NCBI GenBank assembly: GCA_963578825.1
Contig: CAUZDW010000012.1
Location: 40,601-104,600, forward strand
DNA length: 64,000 bases
Reading direction: 5' to 3'
DNA from: JAJDNS01 sp963578825
GTDB taxonomy: Bacteria; Acidobacteriota; Vicinamibacteria; Fen-336
How positions within the stretch are numbered: position 1 is the stretch's first letter; each line of letters opens with the position of its first letter. This document shows positions 18,345-26,467 of this stretch, piece after piece. The notes below the pieces were generated by a model. It saw only the letters and a program-made list of their open reading frames with translations. It was not told where the DNA came from and ran no database searches. A program made the position numbers and the translations under genes.

Positions 18345-18400
18345 GCACGTCGTCGAGACCTGTTTTCGAGGGAACTTCTGGGCTCCGAGTTGCGTATTCA

Positions 18401-18414
18401 GGAATGATCGTTCC
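18401..18414 (+). promoter_or_regulatory. TetR-type operator palindrome in promoter
   Basis: GGAATGATCGTTCC is an inverted repeat with one mismatched pair. It lies between a -35-like TTGCGT (18390-18395) and a -10-like CAAAAT (18414-18419), just before the TetR gene ATG at 18426, and so is well placed for autoregulation of the three-gene operon. Confidence 0.55.
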
Positions 18415-18425
18415 AAAATAGAGCC

Positions 18426-19088
18426 ATGCCGCGGCCACGCGAGTTCGACGTCGACGAGACCCTTCAGAGGGCCATGACGCTCTTCTGGGAGAGAGGCTAC
18501 GAGGCCACCTCCGTTCAGGACCTGGTGGACCGCACGGGGGTGAACCGGTCGAGCCTCTACACGGTCTACGGCGACAAGCAGGGGGTGTTTCTGGCGGCGC
18601 TCGACCGGTATCGGGACCAGGTCGTCAGACGGCGTCTGTGCGAGCTCGAGCGGGCCGATTCGGCCCTGGCCGAGGTCCGGGCGTACTTCGAGGGGCTGGC
18701 GGAGCCGGGGCCCGGGGAGCGGCTGCGCCACGGGTGCCTGATGACGAACGCCGCCGTGGAGCAGGCGCCTCGGGACGTGGTGTCAGGCCGTCGGATCCGG
18801 GCCCACCTGGAGCGGCTGGAGACGGCGTTCGCCGGCGCCCTGGGACGAGCGCGGGCGCGGCGCGAGGTCCGCCAGGACACGGCGGTGGACGACCTTGCGC
18901 GCTACCTCACCGGGTCGGCCCAGGGACTCGGGGTGATGGCCCGGGCAGGATCGTCGATGGCCTCGCTGAGCGGAGTCGTGCGCGGCATCCTCGCCACGCT
19001 GGAGCAGGCGGCGGCGAAGCCGAAGGGACGGACCACGTCGGCAACAACGAAGACACGGACCGGGGGCAAAAGGAAGAAGAGAGCATGA
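18426..19088 (+). CDS. TetR/AcrR-family transcriptional regulator
   Basis: 220 aa repressor. The N-terminal HTH reads FDVDETLQRAMTLFWERGYEATSVQDLVDRTG with NRSSLYTVYGDKQGVFLAALDRY, the typical TetR fold. The C-terminal ligand-binding half contains RLRHGCLMTNAAVEQ and AVDDLARYLTGSAQGLGVMAR. It overlaps the SRPBCC gene by ATGA, and a haloalkane dehalogenase gene follows, so this operon probably responds to a halogenated or hydrophobic small molecule. An operator-like palindrome lies at 18401-18414. The Lys/Arg-rich tail (TRTGGKRKKRA) is unusual. Confidence 0.9.
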   Translation: MPRPREFDVDETLQRAMTLFWERGYEATSVQDLVDRTGVNRSSLYTVYGDKQGVFLAALDRYRDQVVRRRLCELERADSALAEVRAYFEGLAEPGPGERLRHGCLMTNAAVEQAPRDVVSGRRIRAHLERLETAFAGALGRARARREVRQDTAVDDLARYLTGSAQGLGVMARAGSSMASLSGVVRGILATLEQAAAKPKGRTTSATTKTRTGGKRKKRA

Positions 19089-19555
19089 CCAGCATTGAAG
19101 GAGACGTCTGGATCGACGCATCGCGGGAAACCGTCTGGCGGCGCCTTGCGGACCTGGGCGGCATCTACCAGTTCCACCCGGGCCTGAGCGGCTCGCATCT
19201 GCTTGGCGAGCAGGCCGAGGGGATCGGAGCGCAGCGGCGCTGCGAGCTGAAGGGCGAAGGCCACCTCGACGAAGAGGTCGTGGAGTGGGCAGAGCAAGAC
19301 AGCCTGGCGCTCACCATCACGGGAGGCAAGGGTCTTCCGCCGTTCGTGAAGGCCGGCGGGCGCTTCACGCTGAGCGACGGCGAGGGCGGCGGCACGGACG
19401 TGGGGCTGGTGCTCGAGTATCAGCTCCGGTTCGGGTGGGTCGGAAGCCTGATGGATCGGCTGATGGTCCGCCGCGAGTTCGAGCGGACGGTGCCTGGGAT
19501 CCTCCAGGGCCTGAAACGCCGCGCCGAGGCAGACAACGCACCGGCGGCGGCCTGA
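19085..19555 (+). CDS. SRPBCC (START-like) ligand-binding protein
   Basis: 156 aa protein of the polyketide-cyclase/SRPBCC fold: IEGDVWIDASRETVWRRLADLGGIYQFHP at the start, then LGEQAEGIGAQRRCEL, LDEEVVEWAEQDSLALTI, LVLEYQLRFGWVGSLMDRL and FERTVPGILQGLKRRAE at the end. The fold has a deep hydrophobic pocket. The gene overlaps the TetR stop (ATGA) and lies 18 nt before the haloalkane dehalogenase gene, so it may carry or protect a hydrophobic substrate or signal for that operon. That role is inference. Confidence 0.82.
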   Translation: MTSIEGDVWIDASRETVWRRLADLGGIYQFHPGLSGSHLLGEQAEGIGAQRRCELKGEGHLDEEVVEWAEQDSLALTITGGKGLPPFVKAGGRFTLSDGEGGGTDVGLVLEYQLRFGWVGSLMDRLMVRREFERTVPGILQGLKRRAEADNAPAAA

Positions 19556-19573
19556 GCACAACGAGGTGAACGC

Positions 19574-20455
19574 ATGAGCACGATCCCGACGGACTTCCCC
19601 TACGAGTCGCGCTTCGTCGAGGTCGAGGGCTCGAAGATGCACTACGTGGAGGTGGGCTCGGGAGATCCGATCCTCTGCCTCCACGGGCAGCCGACCTCGA
19701 GCTACCTGTGGCGCAACGTCTTGCCTCACCTGGCGCCCCTGGGCCGGGCCATTGCGCCCGATCTCATCGGCTTCGGAGGCTCCGACAAGCCCGACATCGA
19801 GTACCGCTTCGTGGACCACGCGCGGTACATCGACGGGTTCATCGAGGCCCTGGGGCTCGATCGCCTGACGTTCGTCATCCACGACTGGGGCTCGGGCCTG
19901 GGGTTCCACTGGGCGCGCCGACATCCCGAGCGCGTCTGCGGCCTCGCGTTCTTCGAGGCCATCCTTGCCCCGATCCCGAGCTGGGACGACTTCCCCGCCG
20001 AGCTCCGGGATCTCTTCCGGGGCTTTCGCTCGCCCGAGACCGGTCGGTCGCTGCTGATCGACCAGAACGTGTTCATCGAGAAGGTGCTCCCGGGTGCCGT
20101 GGCCCGGGGGCTCACCGAGGTGGAGATGGAGCGGTATCGGGAGCCGTTCAAGGACCCCGCCTCCCGCGAGCCGGTCTACCGCTGGCCGAACGAGCTTCCC
20201 ATCGGCGGCGAGCCCGCCGACGTGACGGAGATCGTGGGGGCGTACAACGCGTGGCTGCAGGAGACGGATGTCCCGAAGCTTCTCCTTCACGCGGAGCCGG
20301 GGGCGATCACCCGGGCGCCTCTCGTCGAGTGGTGCAAGGAGAATCTTTCGGAGCTCGAGGTGGTGCACGTGGGGGCGGGGATCCACTACCTACAGGAGGA
20401 CAACCCGGACGGCATCGGGAAGGCGGTGGCGGATTGGTACAGGAGGAGGGTCTAG
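19574..20455 (+). CDS. dhaA: Haloalkane dehalogenase (HLD-II, DhaA-like)
   Basis: 293 aa alpha/beta hydrolase that converts haloalkanes to alcohol plus halide. The nucleophile Asp104 and Trp105 lie in FVIHDWGSGLGFHWARRHP, the catalytic acid is probably the Glu in AFFEAILAPIPSW, and the catalytic His271 is in GAGIHYLQEDNPDGIG. The segments LIDQNVFIEKVLP and PNELPIGGEPADV match DhaA/DbjA-type enzymes. The halide-stabilising Asn of HGNPTSS is replaced here by Gln39 (LHGQPTSSYLWRN), which could change leaving-group binding. ATG 19574 has an AGGTG-type site. It is the last gene of the TetR operon. Confidence 0.88.
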   Translation: MSTIPTDFPYESRFVEVEGSKMHYVEVGSGDPILCLHGQPTSSYLWRNVLPHLAPLGRAIAPDLIGFGGSDKPDIEYRFVDHARYIDGFIEALGLDRLTFVIHDWGSGLGFHWARRHPERVCGLAFFEAILAPIPSWDDFPAELRDLFRGFRSPETGRSLLIDQNVFIEKVLPGAVARGLTEVEMERYREPFKDPASREPVYRWPNELPIGGEPADVTEIVGAYNAWLQETDVPKLLLHAEPGAITRAPLVEWCKENLSELEVVHVGAGIHYLQEDNPDGIGKAVADWYRRRV

Positions 20456-20573
20456 TGAGCCCGGTGGATCGCCCGGGACCGCGTGAGTTGTCCTCCTGGG
20501 GCACAGACAGTCGCTGCGAGCGGTGAACGGTCCTCCTGGGGAATGACTGGTCAGAATACAACCCTGCAGCTTC

Positions 20574-20602
20574 TTGACTTTCGTCATTTCTTCGCCTATG
20601 CT
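20574..20602 (+). promoter_or_regulatory. Sigma-70-type promoter before ABC-transporter remnant
   Basis: TTGACT (20574-20579) and TATGCT (20597-20602) have an exact 17-nt spacer. The only downstream coding sequence is a truncated ABC-transporter pair. Upstream, GTCCTCCTGGGG is repeated at 20490-20501 and 20530-20541. Confidence 0.5.
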
Positions 20603-20722
20603 TCCTGAGTCCCGAAAGGAAATCTGGCGTGGCGAGCCCCGTGGAGGCGGTTCCGGTATCCGCACCACCGCCTGCCCTGTCCCCGGGAGGGGAGGGAGCG
20701 GCGTGGGAGGGACTGCCCCTCC

Positions 20723-20929
20723 ATGAAGTCGGTGACGTTCGCCTTCGGTCACGACGTTCGAGTCGACGGCGATCGGGTGCGGCTGCGGGTCTCGAGCGAC
20801 GCCCGGCTGCCGGAGATGACGCGGTGGCTGGCCGCCGAGGGCGTGGGCCTCTACCACTTCGCCGCGCGCCGCCCGTCTCTCGAGGAGATCTTTCTGGAGG
20901 TGATCGGGAATGCCCCCATCGTCGGTTGA
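20723..20929 (+). pseudogene. C-terminal remnant of an ABC-transporter ATPase
   Basis: 68 aa that match only the C-terminal regulatory tail (DUF4162-like) of ABC-2-type ATPases: VRLRVSSDARLPEMTRWLAA and YHFAARRPSLEEIFLEVIG. The nucleotide-binding domain (Walker A/B, signature) is missing, so it cannot work as an ATPase. The stop overlaps the start of the permease remnant, as in intact ABC exporter operons. The 260 nt upstream contain a promoter but no sign of the missing domain. Confidence 0.6.
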
Positions 20930-21252
20930 AGCGATCCTGAACGGTCGCCCATCTGACGTTCACCGAGGCCCGGCGGCGCCACGTGCTAGCCGCCGCGCTC
21001 ATTCTCGGTGGGGCCTTCGTCCTTCTCTTCGGAGTCGGGCTTCACTTCATGGCCCGGGACATCCGCGCTCACGCACCGCCCGCCCAGCAGGCGATCTTCC
21101 TGAACCTGATCACGCTGACCGCTCTTTACGCGGCGAACTTCCTCATCGTGATGACGTCCGTCCTGGTCACGATCGACACGCTGGCCGGAGAGATCGGCTC
21201 CGGCGTGATCGAGACCTCCGGCTCTTCCGCACCCGCGACCTCTAGCTGCTAG
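20910..21252 (+). pseudogene. N-terminal remnant of an ABC-2-type permease, frameshifted
   Basis: ATG 20910 gives MPPSSVEAIL, then the frame shifts near 20940 to VAHLTFTEARRRHVLAAALI, followed by the first transmembrane helix (LILGGAFVLLFGVGLHFMA), a periplasmic loop and a second helix (LYAANFLIVMTSVLVTIDTLAG). The product stops shortly after EIGSGVIET, where a normal permease of 500+ aa would continue. The end directly abuts the stop of the convergent esterase gene, so a deletion has probably removed the rest. Confidence 0.6.
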
Positions 21253-21917
21253 AGAATCCGCAGCAGCCACTCGCGGATGTCGGCCACCTCGTCGACGCAG
21301 AGGCTGTGGGGCATCGGGTAGGTGCGCCAATCGACGTCGTACCCGAGGGACTGCAGGTGATCGCGCGAGGTCTCTCCGAGGGCCATGGCCACGACCGGGT
21401 CGAGCGTGCCGTGCGCCATGAAGATCGGCACCGCCACGTTTGCGGGATGGGCCTCGGCTTCGAGCGTGGTGGCGAGGGGCATGTAGGTCGAGAGGGCGAG
21501 GACCCCGGCGAGCCGCTCGGGCTCGCGCAGGCTGCTGTAGAGAGCCATCGCTCCACCTTGTGAGAAGCCGGCGAGGACGATGCGGTCGGCGGGAATCCCC
21601 CGTTCACGTTCGCGGCGGACCAGCTCCCGGATGTCGCTCGCCGCTGCTCGCACCCCGGCCGTGTCCTCTTCGGACCGGCGGTCCAGCCCGAGGATGTCGA
21701 ACCAGGCGCGCATGGGCATGCCGCCGTTGAGGGTCACCGGGCGAACGGGGGCGTGGGGAAACACCCACCGGATCGCGGATTCCGCCGGCAGGCGGAGCTC
21801 GGGGACGAGGGTCTCGAAGTCGTGGCCGTCCGCGCCGAGCCCGTGCATGAGGATGACGGCGGCGTCTGCGGGCCGCTCCGGCTCGATCTCCACCGGAGGG
21901 AGACGCTCGTCGCTCAC
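21249..21917 (-). CDS. Carboxylesterase/phospholipase (alpha/beta hydrolase, YpfH-like)
   Basis: 222 aa alpha/beta hydrolase of the acyl-protein-thioesterase/carboxylesterase II group. It has an oxyanion region ILMHGLGADGHDFETLVPEL, the nucleophile elbow GFSQGG, the Asp in MAHGTLDPVVAM, and the His in TYPMPHSLCVDEV. FPHAPVRPVTLNGGMPMRAWFD is characteristic of the family. It hydrolyses short-chain esters or lysophospholipids. The start at 21917 overlaps the anti-sigma stop by 4 nt, making it the last gene of the trx-sigE-like operon. Confidence 0.9.
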   Translation of the reverse strand: MSDERLPPVEIEPERPADAAVILMHGLGADGHDFETLVPELRLPAESAIRWVFPHAPVRPVTLNGGMPMRAWFDILGLDRRSEEDTAGVRAAASDIRELVRRERERGIPADRIVLAGFSQGGAMALYSSLREPERLAGVLALSTYMPLATTLEAEAHPANVAVPIFMAHGTLDPVVAMALGETSRDHLQSLGYDVDWRTYPMPHSLCVDEVADIREWLLRIL

Positions 21918-22141
21918 GACACGGGCTCGCCCAGGCGCTCGGCCAGCCGCCGCCGGACCTCCTCGGGCATCCGGGCGGGGGTGCAGCTGCGGCAGATCCG
22001 GGACAGGGCCTCCAGGTCGTCCTTCAGGCCCGTGCAGGGGTCACAGTCGGTCAGGTGTCGCTGGAGCTCCTGGCACACGTCGTCGGGGAGGACGCCGTCC
22101 TCGTACTCGGTCAGCTGCCGGAGCAGCTCGTCGCACTTCAT
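21914..22141 (-). CDS. Anti-sigma factor with zinc-binding (zf-HC2/ZAS) domain
   Basis: 75 aa. The ZAS motif H-x3-C-x2-C is present in QRHLTDCDPC, and an N-terminal Cys in MKCDELLRQL completes the site. There is no transmembrane helix, so it is a soluble anti-sigma factor that probably holds the adjacent ECF sigma factor inactive until a redox or metal signal releases it. Start ATG 22141 overlaps the sigma stop (ATGA). Placement between a sigma factor and near thioredoxin suggests a thiol-stress circuit, as in SigR/RsrA, but this is inference. Confidence 0.82.
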   Translation of the reverse strand: MKCDELLRQLTEYEDGVLPDDVCQELQRHLTDCDPCTGLKDDLEALSRICRSCTPARMPEEVRRRLAERLGEPVS

Positions 22142-22740
22142 GCCTTCGCCTCGCCAGCAGACGGGGTCGTCTCCCGCCCGCGACAGTGATCCCCCAGTCG
22201 CGCCCTCAGCTTCAGCCGTGCGCGGTGAAGATGGACCCGGACAGCCCCCGGGGTGAGATCCAGGATCTCCGCCACCTCGGAGGTCGGTCGCTCCCCGGCC
22301 TCCTTGAGCTCGAACACGGCACGCTGAAGCGGTGTGAGGTCGTCGAGCGCCCGCTCCATCGCCATCCTCGTCTCCGCCCCCCAGACGACCTCGTCGGGGG
22401 CGCGGGTCCAGGACGCCCTCCGGGCGAGACGCTCGTCCTCCGCCGTGAGTCGGTCCGAGTCCTCGTCCGGCAGGGGCTCGTAGCGTCGACGACGGCGCAG
22501 GAGGTCGATCGACTTGTTGAAGACGATGCGGTGAAGCCAGGTGCCCCACCGTGACTCGCCGCGGAAATCGTCGGCCTTCTCCAGTGCGCTGGCGAAGGCC
22601 TCCTGCACGGCGTCTCCAGCCAGATCAGGGTCGCGGGTGGTGCGGAGCGCGAGGGCGTACAGCCGGTCGCCCTCCTCGACGAGAGCCCGGGACAGGGCCT
22701 CGCGACGCGTCGCGTCGGCCCCGTCCGGACCCGGGCTCAC
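22138..22740 (-). CDS. ECF-type RNA polymerase sigma factor
   Basis: 200 aa sigma-70 family protein lacking region 1. Region 2: LVEEGDRLYALALRTTRDPDLAGDAVQEAFASAL and WGTWLHRIVFNKSIDLLRRRR. Region 4: LDDLTPLQRAVFELKEAGERPTSEVAEIL followed by TPGAVRVHLHRARLKLRARL. GTG 22740 overlaps the thioredoxin stop (GTGA), and its own stop overlaps the anti-sigma start. The trxA-sigma-antisigma-esterase order implies co-regulation with thiol homeostasis. Confidence 0.92.
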   Translation of the reverse strand: MSPGPDGADATRREALSRALVEEGDRLYALALRTTRDPDLAGDAVQEAFASALEKADDFRGESRWGTWLHRIVFNKSIDLLRRRRRYEPLPDEDSDRLTAEDERLARRASWTRAPDEVVWGAETRMAMERALDDLTPLQRAVFELKEAGERPTSEVAEILDLTPGAVRVHLHRARLKLRARLGDHCRGRETTPSAGEAKA

Positions 22741-23078
22741 GCAGTCGCCGGAGTGAGCTGCTTCTCCACCATCTCCGCGATCATCGGCTGGGCCAGGGCG
22801 CCCACGCGCTGCTCGACGACCTGTCCGCCCTTGAACACCAGCATGGTCGGGATCGAGCGGATGCCGAACTCCCCGGCGATCTCGGGGTTGTCGTCCACGT
22901 TCAGCTTGCCCACCGTGGCTCGCCCGGCAAAGTCATCGGCCACCTGCTCGACGGCGGGCGCCACCATCCGGCACGGCGCGCACCAGGCCGCCCAGAAGTC
23001 GACGAGCACGGGGCCGTCGGCCTCCATGACTTCCTTCTTCCAGTTCTCAGAGGTCAGAACAACCACATTCTCGCTCAA
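22737..23078 (-). CDS. trxA: Thioredoxin
   Basis: 113 aa thioredoxin fold with the redox motif WCAPC (in DFWAAWCAPCRMVAP), the cis-Pro in RSIPTMLVFKGG, and the buried Asp in GPVLVDFW. The common WCGPC is here WCAPC, a variant known in some thioredoxins. The start is TTG 23078 (LSENVVVLTSENWKKEV), with GAGGAG 6 nt upstream; no ATG fits. It is the first gene of the sigma/anti-sigma operon. It reduces protein disulphides in the cytosol using thioredoxin reductase (not in this window). Confidence 0.92.
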   Translation of the reverse strand: MSENVVVLTSENWKKEVMEADGPVLVDFWAAWCAPCRMVAPAVEQVADDFAGRATVGKLNVDDNPEIAGEFGIRSIPTMLVFKGGQVVEQRVGALAQPMIAEMVEKQLTPATA

Positions 23079-23230
23079 ATCGGATCTCCTCTCGTTCGGG
23101 TGTCCGGGGGCCGTCACTGCCTCCGGCGCGTCTGTCCGTGTCTTGGACGCGGGCGACCACCCAAACGTTACAGCCCCTCGCGCCCCTGTCGCAAGTCGCT
23201 CCAGAACCGGGCTTTCCGTATACTCCCGCC

Positions 23231-24355
23231 GTGACATCGTGGATCCGGACCCCTAAAGAGCTGGCCGAGCTCGCCCGCTCGTTCGACGGCTGCCGCACGA
23301 TCGCGCTGGACACCGAATCGGACAGCCTCTACCACCACCGGGAGAAGGTCTGCCTCGTTCAGATCGCCACCGATCGCGGGGACGCCGTCCTGGTGGACTC
23401 GCTGGCCGTGCGCGACCTCTCGCCCCTGGGGCCGGCGCTGGCGGACCCGGACATCGTCAAGGTGCTTCACGGGGCCGATTACGACGTCACCACGCTCAAG
23501 CGGGACTTCGGCTTCTCCTTTGCGGGGATCTTCGACACGATGATCGCGGCACGCTTCCTCGGGTATCCCGGGATCGGGCTTGCGGCCGTGGCCGAAGCGG
23601 AGCTCGGGGTGAGGCTCTCGAAGACCAACCAGAAGGACGACTGGTCCAGGCGCCCTCTCACTCCCCAGCAGGAAGCCTACGCCCTGGCCGACGTGGAGCA
23701 CCTGGGTGGGATCCGGGAGCGGCTCCTGGCGAAGCTCGAGGAGAAGGGGCGGACCGAGTGGGTCCGGGAGGAGTGCGACGCCGTCGCCGCGCTCGAGCCT
23801 CAGCTCCGCCGCAAGAATCCTGATGCCTACCTGGGGGTGAAGGGGGCGCGCCGGCTCCGCCTACGCCAGCTGGCGGCGCTTCGGGAGGTGTACGCCTGGC
23901 GCGAGGGCCGAGCGGAGGAGACCGATCGGCCGGCATTCAAGATCCTCGGGAACGAGATCCTCCGAAAGATGGCCGAGCAGCTCCCCAAGACCATGGGGGA
24001 CCTGCGTCACGTCGGGGGTGTCCTGCCCCGGCTGCGCCCCCACGCCCAGGAGCTCCTCGAGGCCGTGGGCCGGGCGGCCCAGCTCCCCGATTCCGAGCTG
24101 CCGGTCCTGACCCGCACGCTGCGGCCGGTGCTCTCCGACGAGGTCCTTCAGAGGGTCGCCCGCCTGAAAGAGTGGCGCGTCGGCCGGGCCAAGGCGCTCG
24201 AGGTGGATGTCTCGGTGGTGCTCCCCCAGCGCCTCATCGATCGTGTGGCGGCAGCGGGCCCCCGGGACCTGGCCGAGCTGGCGGGAGTCGAGGGCCTGCG
24301 GCGGTGGCGGGTCGACGCCTTCGGGGACGAGATCCTGGCGGGCGTCGGCGCCTGA
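23231..24355 (+). CDS. rnd: Ribonuclease D
   Basis: 374 aa 3'-5' exoribonuclease that trims tRNA 3' ends. The DEDDy exonuclease domain has IALDTESDSLYHHREKVCLVQI (Exo I), KVLHGADYDVTTLKRDFG (Exo II) and QQEAYALADVEHLGGIRERL (Exo III, with Tyr). Two C-terminal HRDC-like regions follow (LRQLAALREVYAWREGRAE and LRHVGGVLPRLRPHAQELL). GTG 23231 begins 6 nt after a TATACT box with no Shine-Dalgarno, so a leaderless mRNA is likely. It diverges from the thioredoxin operon. Confidence 0.9.
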   Translation: MTSWIRTPKELAELARSFDGCRTIALDTESDSLYHHREKVCLVQIATDRGDAVLVDSLAVRDLSPLGPALADPDIVKVLHGADYDVTTLKRDFGFSFAGIFDTMIAARFLGYPGIGLAAVAEAELGVRLSKTNQKDDWSRRPLTPQQEAYALADVEHLGGIRERLLAKLEEKGRTEWVREECDAVAALEPQLRRKNPDAYLGVKGARRLRLRQLAALREVYAWREGRAEETDRPAFKILGNEILRKMAEQLPKTMGDLRHVGGVLPRLRPHAQELLEAVGRAAQLPDSELPVLTRTLRPVLSDEVLQRVARLKEWRVGRAKALEVDVSVVLPQRLIDRVAAAGPRDLAELAGVEGLRRWRVDAFGDEILAGVGA

Positions 24356-24370
24356 GGCCGTTTATCATAT

Positions 24371-26462
24371 GTGTCCTTGAAGCTCGGGGAGAAGTTCGGG
24401 AAGTTCGAGATCGAGAAGGAGCTCGGCCAGGGCGCCATGGGCGACGTCTACCAGGCGCGCGATCCCGATCTGGATCGACGGGTGGCCCTCAAGACCGTGA
24501 AGCCCGCGTTGTTGAAGGGCAAGGACACCCTCGCTCGCTTCAAGCACGAGGCCCGGGCGGCGGCCCGGCTCCAGCACCCGAACATCGTGACCATCTTCGA
24601 AGTCGGCGAGGTGGACGACACCCGCTACATCGCCATGGAGTACGTGGACGGCGAAGAGCTCGGCACCGCGATTCACCACCTCGATCGCTTCACCCTCGAG
24701 CAGAAGATCCGGTTGATGGTCGACGTCTGCCGAGGCTCCACTTCGCCCACAGGATGGGCGTCATCCACCGAGACGTGAAGCCCGCCAACATCCTCGTCAC
24801 CCGGGACCGCGTCGTGAAGATCCTCGACTTCGGCACCGCCCGCTCCCTCGGCGAGGCGAACATGACGCAGACGGGCATGGTGCTCGGGACACCGAGTTAC
24901 ATCTCGCCGGAGCTGCTCAAGGGTGACGAGGTGACCCATCGCGCCGATATGTGGGCGGTGGGCATGATCCTTTACGAGCTGCTCTCGGGTCGGCGGCCCT
25001 TCGAGGCCAAGACCGTTGCGACCCTCATCCACAAGATCATCAACGAGCCGCTGCCTCCCCTCGACGCAGAAGGGCTCGGCCTGCCCGAGCCGCTGGTCAG
25101 CGCCGTCACCCGGTCGCTCGAGCGGGATCCTGGCAAGCGCTTTGCGGATCTCGCGGAGATGGAGAGGGCGCTCCTGGCGGCGATCGGGGCAACGCCTCCG
25201 CCCGAGATCCCGCTGGACCCCGTCGCCCGCAAGCGGGGCTACGAGCTCAACTTTGCCGAGGTGCGACGGAAGCTGGCGGACGAGGATCTCTCGGGCGCGC
25301 TGGACTCAGCCCGCCGGGCACAGTCGCTGGAGCCCGACCGCAGCGGCATCGTCGCGTTGATCAAGGCCATCGAGGGGTGCCTCGGATCGGCAGCAACGGT
25401 CCAGCGCTCACCCACGCCACGCCCGAGCACGCCCACCTCCCTCCCACCCGCTCGCTCGCCCCTTCCGAGCCTCCCACGCCGACGGGTGGCATCCCCGGGG
25501 CCCAGGGGCCCCTCGACTCGGCCACGCTCCGAGCCAGGGGGGCGGGCGCCCTCACCGACAAGGGCGCCTTCGGCGACCCGACAGCCACCAAGGAGGTCGC
25601 ACTGTCGCCGGTGGCAGACCTGCTGGCGGCAGCCGGAGCGGACGGGGCGCTCCGGCTCTGGGATCTGCGCTTGCGCACCCGGTCCCACCTGCTGCGAACG
25701 GCGCTTCATCAACGGGCAGGCCACGACGCCGCGGCCCTGGCGCTGGCCTTCTCGCCGGACGGCTCCCTTCTGGCCTCCGGCCACGTCGACGGGTCCGTGC
25801 ACCTATGGGACATGGCCACGGGCGAGGCGATCCTCGTCCGGCTCCGCCACGACGATGTCGTGTCCGCCATCGCCTTCTCCCCCGACGGCGTCACCCTCGC
25901 CACGGGCTCGCTGGACTCCAACCTGCGGCTCTGGGACGTGGGGGCCGCTCTCGGCGGCGACGCCCGGCGCGAGTTGCTCCGTCAGCCCGCGGCGGTCACC
26001 GCGCTGGCCTGGACCGGAGGAGGCGAGGCGATCCTCACCGGCCACACGAGTCGAGTGCTCCGGCTCCTCGACCCCGTTCGGGGGCGCCTCCTCGCGACGC
26101 TCCGGGGTCCGACCGCGCAGGTGACGCAGCTCCTGCTGTCGCCCGACGGCCAGTCGATGGCCGTTGCCAGCCGCGACCGAACGATCCGTGTCATCGAAAT
26201 CGAGACGAGACAGGAGACGGCCACCCTCGCCCTGCCTCGCTCGTCCTCCGCGCTGTGCTTCCTCTCCGACGGAGGGTTTCTCGCCAGCGTGGGGCTCGAC
26301 AACTCCGTCCAGCTCTGGGACCTGGAAACCCGCGAACCGGCCGCGGCGCTCTGGGGTCCGACCGGGGAGAGCTTCATCGGGCCCGCCCTCTACGGCGAGC
26401 TGAACCACCTGGCGGTGGCGCTTGCGGACGGTCGCATCCGGATCTGGGGCCCGTCGAGCTGA
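24371..26462 (+). pseudogene. Ser/Thr protein kinase with C-terminal WD40 propeller, two frameshifts
   Basis: The first frame (GTG 24371) has the Gly-rich loop LGQGAMGDVYQ, the Lys in RRVALKTVK, and EYVDGEELGTAI. One base is missing near 24736. The second frame has HFAHRMGVIHRDVKPANI (HRD), KILDFGTARS (DFG), GTPSYISPELLKGDEV and DMWAVGMILYELLSGRRPF. A second shift near 25400, in a proline-rich linker, leads to a WD40-like propeller with repeats such as FSPDGSLLASGHVDGSVHLWD and FSPDGVTLATGSLDSNLRLWD, ending at 26462. An intact gene would encode about 695 aa, a Hanks-type kinase without a transmembrane helix. Confidence 0.8.
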
Positions 26463-26467
26463 GGGCC

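Noticed and set aside
20490..20541. 12-nt direct repeat GTCCTCCTGGGG as a possible mobile-element end or CRISPR relic
   Set aside because: Only two copies, no inverted termini, no further repeats or spacers nearby.
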